Of a DNA stretch of 64,000 nt, positions 16,580 through 25,907 are shown in pieces (within the stretch, counting starts at the first letter, position 1; each line of letters begins with the position of its first letter). Made by a program: the position numbers and the translations under genes. The DNA lies in contig DATAJO010000030.1 of NCBI GenBank assembly GCA_036262075.1, positions 90,397-154,396 of the forward strand. The letters run 5' to 3'. The notes below the pieces were generated by a model. It was not told the DNA's origin. It saw nothing but the letters and a program-made list of their open reading frames with translations, and did not search any database. The DNA comes from JACDBZ01 sp036262075. GTDB lineage: Bacteria > Chloroflexota > Limnocylindria > QHBO01.

Positions 16580-19561
16580 TTACCCCTCCGTTACTGCCGC
16601 GTTACCGCGGACGATGTCATGGATGGTGCTTGCAATCAGATCAGCGGCGTCCCAGGGATCGGTGATCTCCGTGAAGGCCCAACGACCGAACTCACCGAGG
16701 TTGCTGACGGCCGGCACCCAGTACGTCGCGGCCGTCTCGACCTTCACGATCTTGTCCTTCTTCCGCTCGCCCGTCACCTCGATCAGGAGGTTGAGCGGGT
16801 CGGGCCGGCCATGACGAAGCTGGACGGCGAAGTCCGGAATGTAATGACCCTGCACCCCCTCGTGCGTGTACGGGATGCGGAGGATGCCGGGGTTCTTGAA
16901 GTAAGCGACGACCTCGTCCATGTGGTCGAGCGTCTCGCCCACCTTCGACTCCCAGCCCGAGTCCTGGACCACATAGTTAAGGTGGCTCTTGGTCGTCTCG
17001 TAGACGGTCCTTGTGGTGTTGAAGTCGACCTCCGACGTCGACCCCACGGCGTCGTACGGGCGGAGGATCGGCAGCAGTCGCTTCTCGCCCACGGTGCCAC
17101 GGACCATGGCGCTTGCAACCTTCTGCGCGGCGGTGTGGCTGTACTGACTCAGCAGGAGCATCTGCTCAAAGGCGCCGCCCTGGGTCACGACGCACTGGTT
17201 CATCCAGCGCTGGACGATCGGCAGGATCTGCGGGAAGAGCCACGGCTTCGGGCGCTGCTCTGCATCGAGCAGGTAGTTCTCCACCACCCGCTTTGACAGC
17301 GCGAACGCAACCTGCTGTCGCCGGTATTCCCTCAGCTCGTCCAGGGTCGTCTCCTTGGACTCGCCGACGATCGGGTCCAGCTGTGCGCGCGTAGGAACCT
17401 CATCGGTGCGCAGCGTCATGGTGGAGTCCGGCGTGAACTCGGCCGTCAGATGCTCGGTCGGCATGTCCCACCGGTAGCCGATGACCCGCGGAAACGTGAT
17501 CTCCAGATGCGCCCGGTCAGGCAGCGCGTAGACGCGATGGATCTCCTTCTGGACCGGCGGCTTTGCCGTACCGACCGTTGGAATGAAGCTGAACGGCACG
17601 CCGAACACTTCGGCGTACTCTGGTTCAAACATCCCCTCGGCGTTCGGCTCGTAGCTGATGCGGCGCAGCCCCCGACCGACGACTTGCTCGCAGAGCAGCT
17701 GCGTCCCGAAGGCTCGAACCCCGAGGATGTGAGTGACGGTGTTAGCGTCCCAACCCTCCGTCAGCATCGAGACGCTGACGACGCAGCGGACCTGTTCACC
17801 CAGCTTGCCCCGCTTGCCGATGGTATTCATGACTTCGCGTAGCAGGTCTTCGTCCGTCAGTTCGTCGCGATGGTCCCCCCGCGCCCGCAGCTCGTCCTTG
17901 AACTCGTCGATCTCCTTCGCGGCCATCTTCTTGAAGTCCGCGCTCATCGACTCCCCCGATTCCAGCTGGGCCGAGTCGATCAACAGAGCATTCGGCCGAT
18001 CGATCCAGGCGCCATCGCTCGCATTCGAGAAGAGCGGCAGATTCCCTGAGTGCACAGTGGTGTTGTCGTCGGCATCGGTCTGCTCGTAGCCAGCGATCCA
18101 GTCGAAGACCATCTTGCTGATCGTGGTGTTCTGGCAGACAACGATGAACACCGGAGGCGTCCCGCGCCCCTCGAGTTGCTGCCACAGCTCGAACGACTTC
18201 TGATAGTCGCGGTACAGGTGGTGTAGGGCCCCCTCGAGCTCCTTCGGAAGCGTGCGCGGGCCCTCGATGGCCGCGTTGTTCAGTCCCTTCTTCGGTAGCT
18301 CATCCCGGATTCGGATCCAGAGGTCTCGGAAGGTCGGGAGGTCGCCCTCCATCACGTCATCCGACGTCGGCACCCTTGGGATCTTCACGATCCCCGCCTC
18401 GATCGCATCGATCAGGCTGAAGTCCGACACGACCCACGGGAACAGCGTTCCTTCCTGGTAGCCGGAGCCGGCGAGGAAGAAGGGGGTGGCCGACAGGTCG
18501 AAGACCGCGTTGACGCGGACCTTCTTCTGGACCTGACGCAGCCCGTTAAGCCAGACATGGGCGGCCTTGTTCGCCTCCTCGGCCTCCCGCTTCTCCTCAC
18601 CCGTGAGCTTTGGCGCATCGGGGAGGCTTGCATCGGCAGCCTGATAGCAGTGATGAGCCTCGTCGTTGAGGACAACGATGTTCGTCTTGTTGCCGATGCT
18701 GCGCAGGACCCGGCGCACCATCTCCGCATCGGTCTCGCGGAACTGGTCGAGGTTGCCATCAGGCCCGGCTAGCAGCTTCTTCGTGGTTGCCGAAGCGCTG
18801 ATTTTGTCGCGCTTGTTGAAGGCGTGGTAGTTCGTGATCACCACGGTGGCGGCCTGGAGGCGCTGGTGGAGGTCCGGCGGCAACAGGTCGCGCTCCTCGT
18901 AGTAGTTGTCCGGCGCGTTTGGCTTCAACACCCGGAGGCGGTCGCGAATGGTGATGCCCGGGGTGACGACCAGAAACGTATCGCTGAAGCGCTTGTCCTG
19001 CGGGTCATTCAGCTTGTTGAGCGCCTGCCAGGCGATGAGCATCGCCATAACCACGGTCTTCCCGGCACCGGTCGCCATCTTGAACGCGACCCGGTAGAGT
19101 CCGCCGCTTTTCTTCGCCGCCTCCTCGCGCAGCAGGTTGTCGATCCACTGCTGCTCCTTGCCGGCGACCTCGGTGATGTAGATCGCGGTCTCGAGCGCTT
19201 CGATCTGGCAGAAGAAGAGCGGCCTGTCGCGGTCTTCGCGGGTCCAGTAATCGAGGAGCTCTCTAGTCGTCGCCGTGATGCCCGGCCAGCCCGCCTGCCG
19301 CCAGCCCGCGACATGCGCGCGGATGCGGTTGATGTTGTCGTTCTCCTGCATCCGCTCTGAGGTCCAGTTGCCCGGCAGGGTCATCTGCTCGGCGGCAACC
19401 TTCTTCTTGGGCTGCGGGATCGGGATGAAGTACGTCGAGCGGCGGCGTTGATCGACGATCTCGCTGGTGATGCCGTCCTCGTCGAACCGGAAGTGGCGCG
19501 TCGGTTCGCGGAACGGTGAGTTGAGGATCGGATTCTCAATGACCGTGGGCAATCGGTGCAT
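16580..19561 (-). CDS. BPTD_3080-type restriction helicase (Res subunit)
   Basis: 993 residues, an SF2 translocase with a nuclease tail. The N-terminus VIENPILNSPF and PTRHFRFDEDGI is that of the BPTD_3080-type restriction endonucleases. Walker A is MATGAGKTVVM near residue 165, motif II NDEAHHCYQ near 297, motif III DLSATPFF, and motif VI QVVGRGLRR near 625. Near 930, IPDFAV followed by LLIEVTGERKKDK looks like a PD-(D/E)xK nuclease core, with Thr at an expected variable site. It pairs with the Mod gene that follows 3 bases later. ATG start; divergent from the LOTUS-like gene at 19644. Confidence 0.85.
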   Translation of the reverse strand: MHRLPTVIENPILNSPFREPTRHFRFDEDGITSEIVDQRRRSTYFIPIPQPKKKVAAEQMTLPGNWTSERMQENDNINRIRAHVAGWRQAGWPGITATTRELLDYWTREDRDRPLFFCQIEALETAIYITEVAGKEQQWIDNLLREEAAKKSGGLYRVAFKMATGAGKTVVMAMLIAWQALNKLNDPQDKRFSDTFLVVTPGITIRDRLRVLKPNAPDNYYEERDLLPPDLHQRLQAATVVITNYHAFNKRDKISASATTKKLLAGPDGNLDQFRETDAEMVRRVLRSIGNKTNIVVLNDEAHHCYQAADASLPDAPKLTGEEKREAEEANKAAHVWLNGLRQVQKKVRVNAVFDLSATPFFLAGSGYQEGTLFPWVVSDFSLIDAIEAGIVKIPRVPTSDDVMEGDLPTFRDLWIRIRDELPKKGLNNAAIEGPRTLPKELEGALHHLYRDYQKSFELWQQLEGRGTPPVFIVVCQNTTISKMVFDWIAGYEQTDADDNTTVHSGNLPLFSNASDGAWIDRPNALLIDSAQLESGESMSADFKKMAAKEIDEFKDELRARGDHRDELTDEDLLREVMNTIGKRGKLGEQVRCVVSVSMLTEGWDANTVTHILGVRAFGTQLLCEQVVGRGLRRISYEPNAEGMFEPEYAEVFGVPFSFIPTVGTAKPPVQKEIHRVYALPDRAHLEITFPRVIGYRWDMPTEHLTAEFTPDSTMTLRTDEVPTRAQLDPIVGESKETTLDELREYRRQQVAFALSKRVVENYLLDAEQRPKPWLFPQILPIVQRWMNQCVVTQGGAFEQMLLLSQYSHTAAQKVASAMVRGTVGEKRLLPILRPYDAVGSTSEVDFNTTRTVYETTKSHLNYVVQDSGWESKVGETLDHMDEVVAYFKNPGILRIPYTHEGVQGHYIPDFAVQLRHGRPDPLNLLIEVTGERKKDKIVKVETAATYWVPAVSNLGEFGRWAFTEITDPWDAADLIASTIHDIVRGNAAVTEG

Positions 19562-19643
19562 TCTCCCCTCGCATGGAGCTGGAGGGTACCGTACCGTTGT
19601 GTGCTGAGATGCTGTTGCCTAGCGCATTCTCAAGGAGGGAGCA
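19562..19643. promoter_or_regulatory. Divergent promoter region with an 11-bp palindrome
   Basis: This 82-bp gap drives the Res/Mod operon (minus) and the LOTUS-like gene (plus). It contains the perfect palindrome GGTAC-C-GTACC at 19585-19595, which could be an operator, and AAGGAGGGAG just before the plus-strand ATG. No -35/-10 pair is clear. Confidence 0.4.
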
Positions 19644-20171
19644 ATGTCGGTCCAGACGAATGATCCGCGGGAGATGATCTTGGCCGCCTTCGCTGCAGCG
19701 CGGGCTTCCGGCAAGAAGGACTGGCGACAGATGACGACCGCGGTTCTTAAGAGCCGCCTCATGAAGCTCACCGACGGCTCTTTCGATGAAGGCCAGTACA
19801 CGAAACGCGGTATGAGAGGCTTTGTGGCTAAGTTCCCTGATCTCGTCGCACTCGATGACCACCGGACACACCCACTGGTTACGCTTCTGTGGGCCGGGGA
19901 GTCTCCGCGAAACGAGCCCGCAGAGGCGGCGTACGAAGTTGTTCCGGATGAGTGGCGCAGGAGTGTGCGCTCTAGCTCGGTAGATACACGGCTGATCGCA
20001 GACTTGGCTGCCGGCAAGACGGTCGCGCTCAACACAGACTGGAAAGGATCTGCGCTCATCAGGCGCCGATTGAGGGATGCCATGCGGCGGCGAGGGATGC
20101 GACTCCAGAGCGGGAGGATCGACAGAAGTGGTGCCGAGCGAGCGGTCTGCTGGGCCGAGCCGATTCGCTAA
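19644..20171 (+). CDS. Unknown protein, N-terminal LOTUS/OST-HTH-like domain
   Basis: 175 residues. Residues 1-75 (ILAAFAAARASGKKDWRQMT, then VLKSRLMKLTDGSFDEGQY and GMRGFVAKFPDLVALDDH) follow the LOTUS/OST-HTH pattern, a small winged helix that binds RNA (G-rich or G4) or proteins. The second half (WRRSVRSSSVDTRLIADLA) is Arg-rich and ends with a basic helix. Strong ribosome site. It is the only plus-strand gene in this 24-kb block, set between the Res gene and the 3' end of drmC, with which it overlaps tail-to-tail by 4 bases. It could be a regulator or effector of either system. The fold call is by eye. Confidence 0.55.
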   Translation: MSVQTNDPREMILAAFAAARASGKKDWRQMTTAVLKSRLMKLTDGSFDEGQYTKRGMRGFVAKFPDLVALDDHRTHPLVTLLWAGESPRNEPAEAAYEVVPDEWRRSVRSSSVDTRLIADLAAGKTVALNTDWKGSALIRRRLRDAMRRRGMRLQSGRIDRSGAERAVCWAEPIR

Positions 20172-20926
20172 GCAGGCGCTCCGACTCTGTGAATCAGACC
20201 GGCCTTACTCCACTCACGCACCAGAACTTCCGCTTGGGCAGCCACCGAACCATCCAACAAGACCCCGAGCTCGATGTTGCCGTGGAACCCGTGGTAAGTG
20301 AGATTCGCTGAGGTAACCAGAAGGCGACGCGAGTCCACTACGATGAACTTGGCGTGGAGCGCCGACTGCTCATCATCAGGGTCCGCCGGTCGGGACCACA
20401 AGGGCGGCAGACCGACGTCGGGAGGCCAGTACTTGACGAGCGTCGCGAGCTTGTCTTCCATGCGGTCGGCAACCAGCGTGCAAGTGACTCCGCGTCGTGT
20501 CGCCGCGGCCAGCTCGGCAATGAAGGGGCCGGCCGCTTTTGTCAAGGAGTAGCCAACGACGATCGCTGTCTTGGTGGCCTCCTTGAGCATCTCTGACGCG
20601 ACCTGCGCCGTCCTACGAGCGGCGGCGGGAGCCCCAGGGGCTGTCCAGACGAGCTGCGGTGCGCGACCGGTCGACACGCCCGCGGTCACGCCGATAAGCA
20701 CGCCTCTGGCAACTTCATCGCCCAGACGACCGGACGCGCGCGAGAACGCCCGGCACAGCGCGGCCGCTTCGAGGGTTCCGATCCCGAGGGCCGATCGAAC
20801 CTCCGCTATGGACCCCAGGTCCACGTCGCCCACGTCGAGAAGCTTCGCCAAGGAGGAACGTATGCCGGCAGGTAGGGCATGAGCGGCCTGCACCAACTCC
20901 TCGGCTGGGCCTGTGCCCTGAGTCAC
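20168..20926 (-). CDS. drmC: DISARM protein DrmC, phospholipase-D family
   Basis: 252 residues. One HKD motif, LHAKFIVVDSRRLLVTSANL (H-x-K-x4-D), lies near residue 190 and is followed by GFHGNIELGVLLDG, the usual end of PLD-type nucleases. The N-terminal half is helical (DVDLGSIAEVRSALG). DrmC is the nuclease-like but partly dispensable member of DISARM anti-phage systems. GTG start overlapping the drmB stop as GTGA, so translation is coupled. Order and size match the family (drmA-drmB-drmC). Confidence 0.9.
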   Translation of the reverse strand: MTQGTGPAEELVQAAHALPAGIRSSLAKLLDVGDVDLGSIAEVRSALGIGTLEAAALCRAFSRASGRLGDEVARGVLIGVTAGVSTGRAPQLVWTAPGAPAAARRTAQVASEMLKEATKTAIVVGYSLTKAAGPFIAELAAATRRGVTCTLVADRMEDKLATLVKYWPPDVGLPPLWSRPADPDDEQSALHAKFIVVDSRRLLVTSANLTYHGFHGNIELGVLLDGSVAAQAEVLVREWSKAGLIHRVGAPA

Positions 20927-22671
20927 AAGGAGTCCAGGAGGGCAATTCCCTCGTCCGACCTGAGCATGCCGCGATCGAGGAACTTGTTGCCATGTTCACA
21001 TGACGTCTCCGGCAGCAGCAGGCATGCGTGGCATGCCGCGCCGCTAAGGTGTTCGCCAGGATGCGGCTGCCGGTCACGACAGAGCGGGTCCTGCGAGCAC
21101 CAGGCGGCATGCGCGACGCCTGCATCGAGGATTGCGCCAAGGCGCTGGGGCGTGCCGAAGCTCACCAGACCACCCAGGCTGCCGTCGGCGTCCGCGGCAG
21201 CCGTGTAGATGAGGATCCCCGCCTGTCCCTCGACACCGTAGACGCGCTCACGGATGGAGGCCATCCCGTAGCCGCAGTAGAGGGAGAGGTGTCTGATGAG
21301 GAGGTGCGCGAGCGAGTGAAGTCCCAGAAAAGTGACGGTCGGAAGGTTCTTGGCCGGCTGAAGCTTGCGCTGCGCCCGCCAAATGCCGTATGCCTTGCCG
21401 ATCGCACCAGCCCGTGCTGCCAGCGTCGGGTCCAGCTCCAGCGGCCTGAATGCCTCCGCGTCTAGGCGAAGGAAGATGCCTTCTCCGAAGTTTTCGACGG
21501 CGGGCAACCACTCCGGCTTACCCCTTGTGATCGGGGCAACCGGGACGCTGTTTTCCTCCATCGCCTCCTGATCCCGCGCAGCAAGCCGAGTCAGACCACG
21601 TACGACCCGTACCTCACGGAGGCGATCAACGAGAGCAACCGACCGAACGAGCGAGGAGAATTTCTGCGGTACAGCCCCATCCCGCGCCTGAAAGTAAGGG
21701 GCGGGCGGTCCGAGATCGCCGGTCGCGTGGGGGCCGCAGAGTGCGTGGTACTCCTCTTGCCTCAGCTCGTCCTCCGTCTTGACGACCTGCAGGTAGCTGT
21801 CGATCGCAGCCATACCTTCGTCTACGGAATAGCCCTTGGGGACGAGGATCTCCGTCAGAAACGCCCTTCGCGTTGCCTCGCTCACCTGCAGCAACGTCGT
21901 CCAGTGATCCCTCAGGAGGACGCTCACCGGGCTCGAATGGCGCGGGAGAGAGAGCGCGCTCGCGGTGACCGAGAAGTAGACGTTCGATGCACCTCTGAGC
22001 ACGCCACGCACCGCGCCGTCACAGTTGTCCTCGGCATCGGCGAGCCAGAACCGGAGACCCGAGCACGAGAGTTGCCTGAAGGAGCTCGGCTGCAGTGCCC
22101 CGCGCAGGCTGCGGCTACTTCGGCATTTCAGGCACTTGACGTAGAGCTCCGACAGGGTGTTCGAGGCACCGCGATCGTCCAGAACAAGAGCACCATCTTC
22201 TTCGCTGCACTCATCGGTGACATGCGACGCTGTCGCACCATCGGCCGTGGTCACGACCGCGGGAGCACGCTCCAACGAGTGGGCCCACCAGTGCCATGGA
22301 AAGTCGTCGACGTGACCATTCGGGCAAGCAACGACGAATCGAGCAGGTGCGGCGCCCACACTGCAGTCGCGGCGTTGACAGAACGAGCCTCGGATCAAGC
22401 GCGAGCAGCTCGGGCAGCGGTGGACAACCGGGAACCGTCGAACGGGAACGTCTCTCCGCTCCTTCGTCAGCGCCGGAGCTCGCAGGCTCCCGACGCCAAG
22501 AACAGATCGCAGGTTGGGCTCGTCGATCTCGTTGCCTCGGGGCCACGCGTGGAGGCCCAACACCATGTATGAATCGCGATCGGGCAGGTCGACTATCGCT
22601 CCGGGTCCGAAGGTGGTAATCAGCTGGCTGGATCGGACCTTCCCGAGGCGACCAACAGGAGGGCCCTTCAT
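20923..22671 (-). CDS. drmB: DISARM protein DrmB (DUF1998)
   Basis: About 582 residues. The N-terminus KVRSSQLITTFGPGAIVDLP is characteristic of DrmB. Zinc-ligand clusters occur in HRCPSCSRLIRGSFCQRRDC near residue 90, in CLKCRSS near 185, and in the C-terminal DUF1998 region (QDPLCRDRQ, GAACHACLLLPETSCEHGN near 550). DrmB works with DrmA: the DrmAB complex binds phage DNA and is the core of DISARM. I take the ATG at 22671, which overlaps the drmA stop as ATGA; an upstream in-frame ATG at 22686 is possible. Confidence 0.9.
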   Translation of the reverse strand: MKGPPVGRLGKVRSSQLITTFGPGAIVDLPDRDSYMVLGLHAWPRGNEIDEPNLRSVLGVGSLRAPALTKERRDVPVRRFPVVHRCPSCSRLIRGSFCQRRDCSVGAAPARFVVACPNGHVDDFPWHWWAHSLERAPAVVTTADGATASHVTDECSEEDGALVLDDRGASNTLSELYVKCLKCRSSRSLRGALQPSSFRQLSCSGLRFWLADAEDNCDGAVRGVLRGASNVYFSVTASALSLPRHSSPVSVLLRDHWTTLLQVSEATRRAFLTEILVPKGYSVDEGMAAIDSYLQVVKTEDELRQEEYHALCGPHATGDLGPPAPYFQARDGAVPQKFSSLVRSVALVDRLREVRVVRGLTRLAARDQEAMEENSVPVAPITRGKPEWLPAVENFGEGIFLRLDAEAFRPLELDPTLAARAGAIGKAYGIWRAQRKLQPAKNLPTVTFLGLHSLAHLLIRHLSLYCGYGMASIRERVYGVEGQAGILIYTAAADADGSLGGLVSFGTPQRLGAILDAGVAHAAWCSQDPLCRDRQPHPGEHLSGAACHACLLLPETSCEHGNKFLDRGMLRSDEGIALLDSL

Positions 22672-25600
22672 CTCGCCTCGAACCATGAGTGTTCGCTCTC
22701 AACGCTTCTCAAGGAGTTCAAGGTCGGCCAAGCATCAGGATCCGGCCGCTCGAGCTGCTCCTGGGCTTCCGACTGGGCCGGCTTAAGCAGCCGTGATCCG
22801 CTTCCCCTGCCGTACTCGAGCTCCTTCTGACCGCGCTCCACCCACTGGTCAAGCAGGCGAGCGAGCTGGTCTTCAGCAGCGGCGGCCTCGGCCTGCTCTG
22901 CGGCCGCGGCTCTCCGACGGAAGTCGTCGACAAACGCAGTGGCTATTGCCTCGTGTCGGCGCTGGGCCATCAGCGAAGCGCCTGACTCAGCAGTCAGTGC
23001 GACATCCGCCAAACGCAGGGCCGCCACGAGGACCGCGTGGAGCCCGCGATCTCTTGCTCGCGGCGAGAGGGGTGTGACCGACGTGGCCTCGACGTGGCGG
23101 TAGATGGCCGAGTGGTAAGTCTGAAAGCTTTCGTAGTGCGACAGGTCACGTGGCCGCGTCCAGTTGTATACCGTCACCACTAGCCCGGGATAACTCCGCC
23201 CTACCCGAGACGTGGCCTGGATGTACTCGGCCGTACCCTTGGGTTGACCTGCGACGACCATGAGCCCCAACCGATCGACATCGACGCCGACCGAGATCAT
23301 GTTGGTGGCCACCAGCACGTCAAGCGCCTCGCCGGATACCCTCGGGCGCTCCATCCTCCGCAACCGGTCAGGGATCTCTGAGGAGGGGATTCGGCTCGTC
23401 AGCTCTTGGTGCTGAAGGTCGCCACGCGGTGGATACTCCCGTGCCCTGGCGAGCGAGCCAAGGCGGCTCGGGATGTCGTCCTGCAGGAAGCTGACGGCTC
23501 CACCGAGTTCGCGAAGTGAGTTGTAGTACCCGACCAGCGTCCAGTAGGCGTCGGCGGATTCATCGGGGTTGAGGTCCACCACGCCGGCGAGGAGCGACGA
23601 GTAGGAGCGGATCAGCGCGGTTTTCATCGACGTCCCGGGGGCCGTCAGACCCACGTACAGACGACCGGATCGTTCCTCGGGTGCCGCCGGCATCGCGAAG
23701 AATGTCTCGAACGCGTTCACCGCTGGAGGTGGAAACAGCCTCTGGTCGCGTCCATAGAGCGCCCGAACCTGGTCGACCGCGCTGCGGATGGTGGCCGTCG
23801 AGGCAACCACTTTCGGCGGATGCTCATTGCGCGCGGCCAGGAATTCGACCGCGATCTCGTAGAGACCAACCAGGCTGCCGAGCGGGCCGCTGATCAGGTG
23901 CAGCTCGTCCTGGATTACAAGGTCGATGCCGGATGAAGTGTCGGCGGCTGCGATGGAACAGGTATCCCTGAATTGCCAGCGATGCTCGTCGGGTGTCGAG
24001 AAATGGCCGTGCGTCGGACATATGTAAGAAGCCCGACCGAAGAGCGACGCAGCTTGACCCACCCACGGGAGCCGCGCGAGCTTGTCAACGGTGGCGAGGA
24101 GAATCTCGGGTGGCTCGCGATAGACCTCCTCATCGATCACCTGGATCGGCAGGCCGGGCTCCTTGCTGAACGGGCAGCCTCCGTAGGTGCACGTCACCCG
24201 AAGGCGGCGTGCTGCTACGTCGAGGGAGAACGCCGATGGGAACGGGAGGTGCTCGCCGCACCAGGGGCAGTTGCGAAGAACGAATGGATGGCTCTGGTTG
24301 GGATTAACACGCTGCTTTGCCTCCTCCGCCCGTTGGACCGCATTCTCGAATGTGTTGGGTGCGGCGGACTCGCCAACCCAAAGGCCAATTCGTATCGGCG
24401 CATCGCCCCAGACGTCTGGCTTCTGCCGGCGCAGCAGCTCGCACGCTGACACCAGAGCCGCGGCTCGTTCGAACTGCTGAGTTGTCAGGAGACGCAAGGT
24501 GTACCTGGTCAGGACCGTCACCCCCTGCCGGAATACCTGCCCTGGCGCAGGATGCATCAACCGGCGATAGCCAATGGTGAATGCTGCGAGGCCCAAATAG
24601 GCCTCTGTCTTTCCACCGCCGGTGGGGAACCACAGCAGGTCCACGAGTTGGCGATCGCGGGACTCGGGTCGGACAATCCCCGAGATATTCAGCAGGATGA
24701 AAGCAAGCTGGAACGGGCGCCAGCGTGGAACCTCTTCCACCTTCTCCCGGTTGTGGCTCGCGCGGTACTGCGCAGCTCCGAGCGTTGCCCGGCGCTGATC
24801 AGCCATGGCGCGGTTCATGAAACGGAATGCCATTAAGGCCGACCCGTCCTGGGCCATCAGTTGCAGCGCAGCTCGCATGCGGGACGACGCTTCTGCGCAA
24901 CGAACGAGGTTGACTTCGGCCGTGCGCCTGAGGTCCTCCGCCAGGGTGCCTAGCTCAGACTCGGTGGCGGTGATCCACGTGTCGTACTCGTCCAGGAGTG
25001 GGGAGACGGCACGCTGCAGAGAATCTGCCGTTGGCATAGCAGCTAGCGCGTCCATACGAAGTTCCGCGCCGGTGTTTGCCAGCGGGACCACTGCCGGAAT
25101 CTGATACGCCGGCATCGCGTCTGTGCGGACTTCGGTGACGTCCGTGTCTTCAGTCCACGTCGCGGCACATCCGTGCCCTACGGCGTACTCAGGAGTCGCT
25201 CGGTAGAGCAGCGCATTCAAGTCTTCGTCCGGATCACCGACGGTGACCAGAGCCGGCCGCGCCTTGAACTTCCCACCGTCACTTAACCGGACACGGATCT
25301 GCGGCTGGAAGACGGGGTCACCCGCCTTCGGCCGCCGGTTCACGAGGGAGACGGTCCAGACGCGCGCATCGTCCGTCGACGACGAACGCCATTCCAGGAA
25401 GATTCCGTCGGCCAGCTTGTCTGAGCCGGTGGCGGAGGCAATGCGCACATCCTTCTCGGTTACCCGGCGCTGCCACTCCCTGCGCGATTCGGCCGTCGCG
25501 TCGGACGAGTCGTCACCCTCAGCCTCAGCCGCGTCGTCAGGGACATTCGGCGTGCCACCTTCGGGTTCATCCTCATCGACCGAGACCTCGATGGGGTCGT

Positions 25601-25907
25601 ACTCCGCATAGCTGACTCCGACAACCGGTTGCCCATCTGCTGTCGTGCTGAAGCTAATGCCGAGTGCCGACTGCTTCATGCCGCCATACGCCGCTTCGAC
25701 ATCCGCGGTCTCGTCATCGGCAGTGGCGTCGAGCGTCTCGTCAGTTTCCTCAACCGCCTGCGGGGTGAATGCGGGCTGCAGCACTCCGATGAGGTAACGC
25801 CCGGTTGGACGGGCCCGAATCCGTTCGTCTTCCCCCCAGAATGGGCCCACGAGGTCACGCCGCAGCCAGTCAACGAGCTGTGCCCGCTCGCCCCCGTCGC
25901 TCAACAT
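22668..25907 (-). CDS. drmA: DISARM helicase DrmA
   Basis: 1079 residues. Walker A in DLLWFPTGGGKTEAYLGLAA (near residue 430), motif II as LVIQDELHLISGPLGSL (near 664), a Cys-rich insert (NCPWCGEHL then CTYGGCPF, near 545-575), and a C-terminal helicase domain with VATNMISVGVDVDRLG and ATSRVGRSYPG. This matches DrmA, the SF2 helicase of DISARM that loads on DNA with free 5' ends and excludes or degrades phage DNA. It overlaps the upstream UvrD-like gene by 7 bases and drmB by 4, in one coupled transcript. Confidence 0.9.
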   Translation of the reverse strand: MLSDGGERAQLVDWLRRDLVGPFWGEDERIRARPTGRYLIGVLQPAFTPQAVEETDETLDATADDETADVEAAYGGMKQSALGISFSTTADGQPVVGVSYAEYDPIEVSVDEDEPEGGTPNVPDDAAEAEGDDSSDATAESRREWQRRVTEKDVRIASATGSDKLADGIFLEWRSSSTDDARVWTVSLVNRRPKAGDPVFQPQIRVRLSDGGKFKARPALVTVGDPDEDLNALLYRATPEYAVGHGCAATWTEDTDVTEVRTDAMPAYQIPAVVPLANTGAELRMDALAAMPTADSLQRAVSPLLDEYDTWITATESELGTLAEDLRRTAEVNLVRCAEASSRMRAALQLMAQDGSALMAFRFMNRAMADQRRATLGAAQYRASHNREKVEEVPRWRPFQLAFILLNISGIVRPESRDRQLVDLLWFPTGGGKTEAYLGLAAFTIGYRRLMHPAPGQVFRQGVTVLTRYTLRLLTTQQFERAAALVSACELLRRQKPDVWGDAPIRIGLWVGESAAPNTFENAVQRAEEAKQRVNPNQSHPFVLRNCPWCGEHLPFPSAFSLDVAARRLRVTCTYGGCPFSKEPGLPIQVIDEEVYREPPEILLATVDKLARLPWVGQAASLFGRASYICPTHGHFSTPDEHRWQFRDTCSIAAADTSSGIDLVIQDELHLISGPLGSLVGLYEIAVEFLAARNEHPPKVVASTATIRSAVDQVRALYGRDQRLFPPPAVNAFETFFAMPAAPEERSGRLYVGLTAPGTSMKTALIRSYSSLLAGVVDLNPDESADAYWTLVGYYNSLRELGGAVSFLQDDIPSRLGSLARAREYPPRGDLQHQELTSRIPSSEIPDRLRRMERPRVSGEALDVLVATNMISVGVDVDRLGLMVVAGQPKGTAEYIQATSRVGRSYPGLVVTVYNWTRPRDLSHYESFQTYHSAIYRHVEATSVTPLSPRARDRGLHAVLVAALRLADVALTAESGASLMAQRRHEAIATAFVDDFRRRAAAAEQAEAAAAEDQLARLLDQWVERGQKELEYGRGSGSRLLKPAQSEAQEQLERPDPDAWPTLNSLRSVESEHSWFEAR

